Shown: positions 15,600 through 23,800 of the stretch, in pieces
Position numbering within the stretch: position 1 is the stretch's first letter
Layout: the number at the start of each line of letters is the position of its first letter
Position numbers and translations under genes: made by a program
Notes under the pieces: generated by a model
What the model saw: only the letters and a program-made list of their open reading frames with translations
What the model was told of the DNA's origin: nothing
The model's database searches: none
Origin: QHXN01 sp963785125
GTDB lineage: Bacteria > Acidobacteriota > Blastocatellia > Pyrinomonadales > Pyrinomonadaceae
NCBI GenBank assembly: GCA_963785125.1
Contig: CAWATU010000006.1
Span: forward strand, 368,199 to 432,198
Reading direction: 5' to 3'
Length of the DNA stretch: 64,000 nt

Positions 15600-16646
15600 T
15601 CAGGGTCTTGCCTCTTCGGCCCTCAAATCGTGGAGCAGTCTCCCGAACGCCTTCTCGAAAGCGTCGTGGTCTTTCCAGTCGGAGAAGTCCGGGATGAAGT
15701 ACTCGCGCACCTCTGCCGCTAAATCTTCTCCCGTGTCGGCGTCGAAACGCTCCCACGCTTGCAGTGTTTCAAAGTCAACTAAACGAATAGGAAAGAGCTT
15801 GCGGCGGTTCTCTTTCACCTCGACTTTGCGTGCTCTGCGAATCTCAGCCATCACCCACTTGCTTTTCATGCTCTCCTCCGAGAGGACGAGCAGCAGCCTG
15901 TCGTGCAGTTGAATGGCGCGCTCTATCTGCTCCTGGAGCTTCTGCCCGCCCTTCATGTCTTCGGGGGCGAACCACACGCGCAGCTTCTCGTCGCGCATAC
16001 GCGAATAAAGACGCCTCGCAAACTCTTCGTCTCGCGTGCTGTAACTGATGAAGCAGGAGTAGAACTGTATCGCCTGCTGTATGCCGAAGTGAGAGGGGAT
16101 GAAAGTTATGAAATCGTCGGGGATGCCGCACCCGCGCAGGAATACTTCGGGTATCTTCCCGGCTGACTTATAGAGTGTATCAACGCCGATGCTTGAGGGG
16201 CCGACGTGTAGCACCGTCTCTAGCCCTTTAACCTCACTGAGGTCATTGTCCACGAACGTAGTGCGGCCCAATATGGCACCTGTGAAGTCTGCGCCGCCGA
16301 GGTTTGCGCGGCTGAAGTTTACGTCGCCGAGGTCTGCGTTGATGAGGTTGGCGGCGTGGAGGTTTGCGTCGCTGAGGTCTGCGTTGATGAGGTCTGCGCC
16401 GTAGAGTTTGGCGTCACTGAGGTCTGCGTTGACGAGGTCTGTGTTGCGGAGTTTTGCGCTGATGAGTTTTGCGTTGATGAGTTTTGCGTTGATGAGGTCT
16501 GTGCCGCGGAGGTCTGCGCCGCTGAGGTCTGCGTTGACGAGGTCTGCGTTGACGAGGTCCGGCTGAAGGTCTCGGTGCCCACGTCTCCATTTGTTCCACG
16601 CCTCCACCCCTTGTTTCAGAATCTCAAGATGTTCGGGATTAGCCAT
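15600..16646 (-). CDS. Pentapeptide-repeat TIR-domain protein
   Basis: The protein has 348 residues from the ATG at 16,646, preceded by CCGGAG. Residues about 25-135 are pentapeptide repeats of the A(D/N)LxX form (DLVNADLSGADLRGTDLINA and onward), which fold as a right-handed beta-helix. Residues about 200-345 are a TIR domain: CFISYSTRDEEFARRLYSRM, WFAPEDMKGGQ and LLVLSEESMKSKWV. The glutamate in LSEES fits the catalytic position of NAD-consuming TIRs. Bacterial TIR proteins serve as NADases in antiviral defence; here the helix would act as scaffold. No other defence gene adjoins, so the role remains inference. Confidence 0.85.
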   Translation of the reverse strand: MANPEHLEILKQGVEAWNKWRRGHRDLQPDLVNADLVNADLSGADLRGTDLINAKLINAKLISAKLRNTDLVNADLSDAKLYGADLINADLSDANLHAANLINADLGDVNFSRANLGGADFTGAILGRTTFVDNDLSEVKGLETVLHVGPSSIGVDTLYKSAGKIPEVFLRGCGIPDDFITFIPSHFGIQQAIQFYSCFISYSTRDEEFARRLYSRMRDEKLRVWFAPEDMKGGQKLQEQIERAIQLHDRLLLVLSEESMKSKWVMAEIRRARKVEVKENRRKLFPIRLVDFETLQAWERFDADTGEDLAAEVREYFIPDFSDWKDHDAFEKAFGRLLHDLRAEEARP

Positions 16647-16789
16647 CGCGGTTAGCTCCGGTGAGGAGTGTAGGTGTTGCGCGGGGAATATAGGCGAGGG
16701 GGGGGCGTGTGTCAACGAGGTGGGTTCGGTCTTTTAGAGATGTTGCGCGGGGAAGAATGGCTTTGCGGGTCGGTTTGGTTGCACGCGGT

Positions 16790-17050
16790 CGGAGATGGGT
16801 CGTTGGAGTTTGCATTTGAGCGGCTGGGGAGAGGATTTTAGTCGTTGGAGTCTTAAGTCGAGCGACTGAAGTTCAAGGTTTAGTCGTTTAAGTTCTGAGT
16901 CGAGCGACTTGAGTTGCGTCTTGAGCAGTTTGAGTTGGAAGTTGAGCGACTGAAGTTTGAGGTTTGGTCGTTGGAGTTCGAGGTTGAGCGACTTGACCTC
17001 TGTGTCGAGCTACTAAAGTTCCGGGTCGAGCGAGTAAAGTTCGAGGTCGA
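16790..17050. repeat. Degenerate repeats with 21/42-bp period
   Basis: Units of the type GTCGAGCGACTGAAGTT recur with one- or two-base changes: at 16,856 and 16,898 (42 bases apart) and again through 17,040. Interleaved copies read GTCGTTGGAGTTT. The period is a multiple of three and of seven. Both strands stay open over part of it, giving heptad-like frames, but no start signal or composition supports a real gene. It lies between the TIR gene and the gene at 17,232. Confidence 0.6.
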
Positions 17051-17140
17051 GCGGGTGGGGAGGGGACTTGAGCGGTTGGTGTTCGGGGTTGAGGTGCAGG
17101 GGAGGGGGCGCGGGTTGTTGGGGGGGACGGAGAAGGGGCT
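17051..17140 (+). other. G-rich tract with many G-runs
   Basis: The tract has more than six runs of three to seven G on the plus strand (for example GGTGGGGAGGGGAC and GGGGAGGGGGCGCGGG) within 90 bases. It could form G-quadruplexes. It lies about 90-180 bases upstream of the gene at 17,232. Confidence 0.5.
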
Positions 17141-17231
17141 TGAATTCTTTCGCGAAAAGCATATACTGCGCCTTCTGTTGCCCTGAACCTCATTTCGGCT
17201 CATCCGGACTTCACGAACGGAGGTAAGAATC

Positions 17232-17588
17232 ATGGCAAGAACCAAACGCGGCTCCGCCGTCCTCGAAACCGCACGGCAGAGACTCTCCGGCCTCAAATCA
17301 ATCACACCCAAACCCAACTTCGGCCCCGCGCTCGACGTGGACCAGTACGAGGAGGAGATCAACGACCTCAGTACCAGCCTCGATGAGTACAACGAGACGC
17401 TCGCTCTGCTCGACCGCCAGCAGATCGAGTTGGAAGAGAAAGAGGCGCGAGTCAAAGAGAAGAATAAACGGATGCTCGCCGCGACCGGCGCGCTATACGG
17501 CGACAACAGCAGCGAGTATGAGGGCGTCGGCGGCACACGCCCCGACGACTACAAACGCACCACGAAGAAGAAGCACGGCAACAGCTAG
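17232..17588 (+). CDS. Small coiled-coil protein of unknown function
   Basis: The 118-residue protein starts after GGAGGTAAG. A basic N-terminus (MARTKRGSAVLETARQRLSG) is followed by an acidic central helix (QYEEEINDLSTSLDEYNETL) and a basic coiled coil (EEKEARVKEKNKR). The tail is hydrophilic and ends in basic residues. No membrane segment or enzyme motif is present. It recalls small conserved proteins of soil bacteria without assigned function. Confidence 0.65.
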   Translation: MARTKRGSAVLETARQRLSGLKSITPKPNFGPALDVDQYEEEINDLSTSLDEYNETLALLDRQQIELEEKEARVKEKNKRMLAATGALYGDNSSEYEGVGGTRPDDYKRTTKKKHGNS

Positions 17589-17639
17589 ACGCCAACGTGA
17601 CCGCGGCCGACGCCGGCCGTCGTCGCGTGGCGGATAAAC

Positions 17640-19748
17640 TTAATTGACGTAGCCGTCCGGCTCGCCTCCCCCGCCCTCTTCCCTGTCCGGTGCGGGCGCT
17701 TCGAGCGCGGGCGTCGTGACACTCTCTTCTTCAAGGCTCCAAATCTCGTACAGGTCGGGGGGGACTTCGGTGACGAAGCGGGAGGGTCTCTGAAGAACGG
17801 TCTGGCGCGAGGAATAGTCGGTGACCATTAAGGGATATGTGATGTAGAGCTGGTCGCGTGCGCGTGTGAGGGCGACGTACCAGAGGCGGCGTTCTTCCTC
17901 TTCGCCTTCGGTGTCACGGAGCGAGCGGGGCGAGGGGAACTTGCCGTCGGCGGCCCAGAGGATGAAGACGACGCGCCATTCGAGACCTTTGGCCTGATGG
18001 ACGGAGGAGAGCGTGAGGAGTTCATCCTCGTCGCCGCCTTCGACCACGTCCTCACTGGTGAGCCCCTGCGGCGCGCCGTAGCGCTCGGTCGAGAGCAGCG
18101 AAAGCTCTGCGAGGAATTCGTCGGCCGACGTGTAGCGCGAGGCGTAGTGCGCGAGCTGGCGTAGGTCTTCGAGCCGCGCCTCTGCGTTCTCGAAGGTGTT
18201 CTCAAGGTGGTCTTCGTAGCCGCGCGCGAGCACGGTCTCGATCTGGCGCGCAGGTGAAGTGCGCACCTCGTCGCGCACAAGCTCTTCCAGCAGCGAGCGG
18301 AACTCTGCCCAGCCCGCGCCGCGCTTCGCAGCGGTCGCGTCCGCGTCGCCTCGGATGACGAGAGCCAAAGGGTCTGGGGCGAGCTGGATGTGCTCCCAGA
18401 TGCGGTTGGTGGTGGCGGCGCCGACGTTGGGGATGAGTCGCAGAACACGCTTCCACGCCAGCTCGTCGCGCGGGTTGGCGACCAGTCGCAGGTAGGCGAC
18501 CACGTCCTTGATGTGCGCCTGCTCGAAGAAGCGCATCCCACTGCGCACGCGGTAAGGGATGCCGCGCCGCGTCAGCTCAAGCTGTAGTTCGAGCGAGTGA
18601 TAGTGCGAGCGGTAGAGCACGGCCAGCTCGCTTAAAGCTATCCCCTCGTCGCGCAGTTCCAACAGGCGCGAGGCGACGAAGGCCGCCTGCTGGTCTGCGT
18701 CGCGGCAGGGGATGAGCGCGGGCTGTAACCCTTGCGACGGACGCGCGGCGCGCAGCGTCTTCGTGAACTGCCGGCGGTTCGAGGCGATGGAGACGTTGGC
18801 GACGGCGAGTATCTCCGGCGTCGAGCGGTAGTTGGTCTCAAGGCGGTAGACGCGCGCCTCCGGGTAACGCTTCGGGAATTCGTAGATGCCCTCGACCGAC
18901 GCGCCGCGGAAGGCGAAGATGCTCTGCGCGTCGTCGCCGACGACCATCACGTTGCGATGCTTGACCGCGAGCAGGTCAACGATCTCGGCCTGCAACTTGT
19001 TCGTGTCCTGGTACTCGTCCACCAGTATGTGCTCGAACTGCTCCTGGTAGATGCGCGCGACCTCCTCGCGCTCTTCGAGCAGACGCTTCCAGTTCAGAAG
19101 CAGGTCGTCGTAGTCCATCACGTTGCGCTCGCGCTTGCGCTCCATGTAGAGGCGGTCAACGCGCGTGATCTGCTGTGTCAAAGGCTCGAAGTATGGGTAG
19201 CGGCGCGGGACGACATCCGTGATGGGCGTGTCGGTGTTGGTGGCGAAGCTGATGATGTCTTGCAGGACTTCCGCCTTCGGGAAGCGGCGCGCCTTCGTGT
19301 CCACACCGGCCTCGTCCACGCAGACCGAGATGAAATCTTTGGCGTCCTCGACATCGAGGATGGAGAAGCTCGACGTGTAGCCGATGCTTTCGGCGTGGCG
19401 ACGCAGGACGAGGTTGGCGATGCGGTGGAAGGTGCCGCCCCAGACGCGCCGCGCCGCGTCCCCCTGACCGCCGGTCAACTGCTCGACCCTTCTGAGCATC
19501 TCGCGCGCGGCGCGATTGGTGAAGGTCGCCAGCATCACGCGCGCCGGCGCCACGCCGTGCTCGACGAGGTAGGCGACGCGGTAGGTGATCGCGCGCGTCT
19601 TCCCCGAGCCGGCGCCCGCGATGACCAGCGCCGAGCCCGCGGGCGCGGTCGCCACCGCCAACTGCTCCTCGTTCAACTCCTCTCGGTAACGCGCCAGCCG
19701 GTCGGGCATCTGCGCGCCCACCGGCCGCTTGATAACGTAACGCTTCAT
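17640..19748 (-). CDS. UvrD/Rep-type DNA helicase (paralog 1)
   Basis: The protein has 702 residues and is superfamily 1A. Motif I is AGAGSGKTRAITYR, Ia is LATFTNRAAREML, II is ILVDEYQDTN, III is VVGDDAQSIFAFRGA, IV is YRLETNYRS, V is LSSVHQAKGLEW and VI is RRLWYVALTRARDQLY. It unwinds DNA 3' to 5' using ATP. It ends with an acidic, glycine-rich tail (PAPDREEGGGGEPDGYVN). It stands alone, convergent with the coiled-coil gene. A second UvrD/PcrA is encoded at 30,329, which is closer to classical PcrA. Confidence 0.93.
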   Translation of the reverse strand: MKRYVIKRPVGAQMPDRLARYREELNEEQLAVATAPAGSALVIAGAGSGKTRAITYRVAYLVEHGVAPARVMLATFTNRAAREMLRRVEQLTGGQGDAARRVWGGTFHRIANLVLRRHAESIGYTSSFSILDVEDAKDFISVCVDEAGVDTKARRFPKAEVLQDIISFATNTDTPITDVVPRRYPYFEPLTQQITRVDRLYMERKRERNVMDYDDLLLNWKRLLEEREEVARIYQEQFEHILVDEYQDTNKLQAEIVDLLAVKHRNVMVVGDDAQSIFAFRGASVEGIYEFPKRYPEARVYRLETNYRSTPEILAVANVSIASNRRQFTKTLRAARPSQGLQPALIPCRDADQQAAFVASRLLELRDEGIALSELAVLYRSHYHSLELQLELTRRGIPYRVRSGMRFFEQAHIKDVVAYLRLVANPRDELAWKRVLRLIPNVGAATTNRIWEHIQLAPDPLALVIRGDADATAAKRGAGWAEFRSLLEELVRDEVRTSPARQIETVLARGYEDHLENTFENAEARLEDLRQLAHYASRYTSADEFLAELSLLSTERYGAPQGLTSEDVVEGGDEDELLTLSSVHQAKGLEWRVVFILWAADGKFPSPRSLRDTEGEEEERRLWYVALTRARDQLYITYPLMVTDYSSRQTVLQRPSRFVTEVPPDLYEIWSLEEESVTTPALEAPAPDREEGGGGEPDGYVN

Positions 19749-19856
19749 ACTTTACCGGCTTATAGCACGCGCGCACGCGCGGCGTAAACGGGCCGCCGTG
19801 CTATCATGCGCACAACGCCAGCGGAGGCCGCCAACTCACGCACGGGAGACAAAGCC

Positions 19857-20435
19857 ATGTCTGTTCAAGAAGCCACGTTAGTTCAAGTAACCAGGCATCG
19901 CTTCACCGTCGCGGACTATGAGCGGATGGGCCAAGTCGGCATCTTCTCGGAGGACGAACGTCTGGAGCTTGTCTGCGGGGAGGTTATCCAGATGTCGCCT
20001 ATCGGAGAACGCCACGCGGCCTGCGTTGACTTTCTGACGCAGCTCATCACGCTGCGACTTCGGCGCGGCGCCATCGTCCGCGTCCAGAACCCCATCCGAC
20101 TCGACGATTACTCGGAGCCGCAGCCGGACATCGCCGTCCTCAAGCACCGCGACGACTTCTACAGGGACGCGCACCCGCGGCCCGACGACGTGCTGCTCGT
20201 CATCGAGGTGTCGGACTCTACGCTTGAGTACGACCGGAAGGTCAAGGTGCCGCTCTACGCGCGCGCCGGGATTTCGGAGACGTGGGTCGTCAACCTTCCG
20301 GAAGAGCGCGTCGAAGCCTACGCAGACCCCACGGGCGGCACTTACCAAACGGCCAACTCTTACGCGCGCAGCGACGAGGTGCTGTCGCACACGCTCGCAT
20401 CCCTGCGCATCTCAGTCTCAGAAGTCCTCGGCTGA
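19857..20435 (+). CDS. Uma2-family PD-(D/E)xK nuclease-like protein
   Basis: The 192-residue protein starts at 19,857 after GGGAGAC. It has the DUF820/Uma2 pattern: RFTVADYERMGQVGIFSEDE, then RLELVCGEVIQMSPIG, the core QPDIAVLK and the LLVIEVSDSTLEYDRKVK strand-helix with ExK-like residues. The fold is related to restriction endonucleases, and members are very numerous in cyanobacteria and some Acidobacteriota without known function. The in-frame ATG at 19,806 would add 17 unconserved residues. Confidence 0.88.
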   Translation: MSVQEATLVQVTRHRFTVADYERMGQVGIFSEDERLELVCGEVIQMSPIGERHAACVDFLTQLITLRLRRGAIVRVQNPIRLDDYSEPQPDIAVLKHRDDFYRDAHPRPDDVLLVIEVSDSTLEYDRKVKVPLYARAGISETWVVNLPEERVEAYADPTGGTYQTANSYARSDEVLSHTLASLRISVSEVLG

Positions 20436-20810
20436 ACGGCGTATGCCTCCGTCGCGCGTTGAAGTTGACAAGGCAAACCGTCTTCATGTAGCTTGCGGAC
20501 GATTACCAACCTAAGGGGTTCTACCTCGATCAAGGGCCGTACGAGCAAAGGGTTTCACCTCGCTGAAGGCTTGCTTTACCACAACCGAATAAGTACTCCG
20601 CACCGTTATCGTTCAAGTCTTGCGTCTTCTCGCGAGCACTTCTTACCATCCCGGTCTGCGTCCGGGGTGTGATTAAAGAGCGTTCGCACAAGCGTTGCGA
20701 TTGGGTTCAGCCCATAACCACGTATGCTGCGGTGGCGGCTCGCGTCGCACGCCGCCAACGTCCGCCCCAGATTACTCTCTCAACTTGGATACTTTTCCCC
20801 GGAGTACCCC
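20436..20810. other. 375-bp upstream region of the giant surface gene
   Basis: No gene is supported here. A TTGACA element lies near 20,465, but without a convincing -10 partner. The region has mixed composition, lower in GC than the flanking genes, as expected for a promoter and leader of the 5-kb gene at 20,811. Confidence 0.4.
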
Positions 20811-23800
20811 ATGAAGAACATGATTCCCCGCTTCGCTTACGTCAAACTCATCTCTACGCTCACCCTTCTCGCCATCGTCGCCTGCATCTGCGCCACGACG
20901 GCCCACGTGCAACAGAGAGTAGTCCCCAAGCCGAGGCAGCAGCCACCTTCGGCCCCCGCGCCGGCAGAGTTGATGGAGCGCGTCTCGGAGAGGACGCCCC
21001 GCGAAGAGGTCGCGGCTCAAGCGGTGGCGGAGCTGGACGAAGTGCCCGGCCCGAACGTCGTCACGGTGACGAGCTACCCGTTCAGCGCGGCGGCCGGCGT
21101 CCCGCTCGAAGACATGTCGAGTGGCACGACGCAACTCGTCGCCGCCAACTCGGACGATGGGGCCTCGTTGGTGACGAACCTCGGCTTCGACTTCTGGTAC
21201 GACGGGGTGCGCTTCACACAGTTCTCGTGCAACGCCAACGGCCTGTGTCGCATGGGCGGCACCGCGGTCACGACTGAGTTCGACAACGGGAGCGCCACCT
21301 TCGGGTTCAACACGACGACGAACGCGCCGAAGATCGCGCCCTACTTCGACGACCTCTGGACCGGCACCAACGGCAAGGTGCATTTCAAAGTGACGGGGAG
21401 CGCCCCCAATCGCAAGCTCATCGTCGAGTGGTTGAACGAGCAGATTCCGCGCGTCGCAACCGGACTGACGGGCGCGGGCACCTTCCAGATGTGGCTGTTC
21501 GAGACGAGCGGCGTCATCGAGTTCGTCTACGGCTCGGGCATCGTGACGAACAGCACCAACGGCGGCTACTCCATCGGCCTGCAATCCGGCGCGGCGACGA
21601 ACTTCGCCAGCGTCACCTCCTCGACCGACACGGTCTCTTACGCGGCGGCGAACAACACGCAGACCAACGCCATCGCTTCCGGCAAGGCTTACATCTTCAC
21701 GCCGCAGACGGCGACCGCGCCGAGCGGCTTGAACTTCACGGGCACGACCGCCCTCTCGACCACGCTCAACTGGACTGACGCTTCATCCAACGAAGTCGGC
21801 TTCGCCGTCTACCGCTCAACCGACGGCGGCGTCAACTACAGCTTCCTGACGCAGGCCGCCGCCAACGCGACCTCTTTCACCGACAACACGGTCTCCCCCA
21901 GTACGACCTACTTCTATCGCGTCTACGCCGTCACCGAAGGCGCCTTGAGCGGCCCGACGCAGAACAGCGTGACGACCAGCGCGGCCGGCAACATCTCTTC
22001 GACCGCGGCGGGCGGCAACTGGAGCGACACGGCGACCTGGGTCGGCGGCGTCGTGCCGGCGGCGACCGACAACGTAACCATCGTTGACGGCGCGACCGTC
22101 ACCATCGACACGGCGGCTGTTGCCTTCACCGTCACCGTCGGCACCGGAGGCGGACTGCCCGCCATCCTGCAATTCGAGTCAACGACCGCGCGCACGCTCA
22201 CGGTCGGCACCGATGTGACTAACGCCATCAACGGCACCTTCCAATCCTCTACGTCCGGCACGCAGACGGGGCACGTCCTTTCCATCGGCGGCAACCTGAC
22301 CAATAACAACGTGCTCGATTTCAGCACCAACGCCAACACCGCGGGCGCTGGTGTAACTTTCACCGGCGCGACCAACAACACCTTCGGCGGCACGGGCGCG
22401 CTGACCGACCTGCGCACGCTCACCATCAACAAGGGCACGTCCAACGCGAACATCCTTGAAGTTACAACGACTAACTTCACCGTGCAGGGCGTGAATACGG
22501 ACGGCGCAGCCGCGGCCTTCCTGACCCTGACCAACGGCACGTTCAAAGTTTCGGGGACGTTTACGGCCAGCTTCAGGACGTTCACCGCCGCCGCTTACAC
22601 CATCGGCGCGACCACCGGCTTCTGGCTCAACAATCCGAACTACACCGTCGCCGGTCAGAACGGCTCGCCGACCAACAACGGCCTGTTGAGAATCTCCAAC
22701 GGCACGTTCAATGTCGGCACCGCCTCCGGCAACGCGATGGGCGCGGCCGCGGGCGCAGTCTTCACCATCGAGGGCGGCACGTCGAACTTCTCCGGGCGTC
22801 TGAACACGACCGCCGCCGTCACCTACACGCAGACGGCCGGCACGGTCAACGTCTCCACGGTCGGCAACGCCTCCTCGCTGACCGCGTCCTTCGGCCTGAC
22901 CTCCACTACGTCGTCCTTCAACATGAGCGGCGGCACTATCAACCTCGTCCAGATCAACTCCAACGCGACGGCCGCCAACCGGCTCGACTATCAGGTGTCG
23001 AGCACGGCTAACATCACGGGCGGCACTTTGAACGTCGGCACCGCCGCCACGACCGGCAACGCCGGCAACTTCGACCTCCGCATCCGCGGGCAGGTACCCG
23101 CCCTCGTCATCAACAACACGACCAACGCCAAGAACGTCCTGTTCGCGGCACAGACGAACACCTTCGGCAACACGACGATCCCTGCGGGCTCGACCCTCAA
23201 CGTACAGTCGTTCATCTGGCTCGTCGTCGGCGACCAGATCACCAACAACGGGACGATCACCGTGCCGACCTCCGGCGGGCGCTTCTACTTCCTCGGCACC
23301 GGCACCAACGCGCAGACCTACACCGGCAACGGCACCTGTACCATCATCACCGCCGCCGGCTCCGTAGACCTGACGATGGACAACCCGCTCGGCCTGACGA
23401 TTGACCCGGCGTCGAACGGCATCGTCACGCAGCGCGTCAACTTCTTCCGCGGCGGCATCACCAACAGCAACAAGCTGACGCTCGGCAACGGCGGCGCGAC
23501 CGTCGGCGTGCTTCAGTACGGGCTGACCGGTGGCACGAACACTGCGGGCAACTTCGACGTGGCGCCCACCTTCAACGTCGGCACCGGCGGCCAGACCATC
23601 CTCTGGGCGCAGGAGCCGACGCCGCGCACCACCAGCGTCGAGATTCCTGCGTCGAGAACCATCAACAACGGCACCGTCAACAACACCAACGGCGTCGTCC
23701 TCGCAGGCGGCGACCTGACCTTCACCGGCACGCTCACCTTCACGGTGGGCAACCTGACGACGAACGCCAACACCGTCATTATCGGCGGCGCGGGCACGGT

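Noticed and set aside
16319..16655. Repetitive CVDEVC- and SSTQTS-type frames within the TIR gene
   Set aside because: Alternative frames of the pentapeptide-repeat coding sequence, which itself gives the correct A(D/N)LxX pattern.
16914..17186. 90-codon plus-strand frame with heptad FEVERL repeats
   Set aside because: It arises from the 21-bp period of a noncoding repeat tract; no start signal, and the minus strand is open as well.
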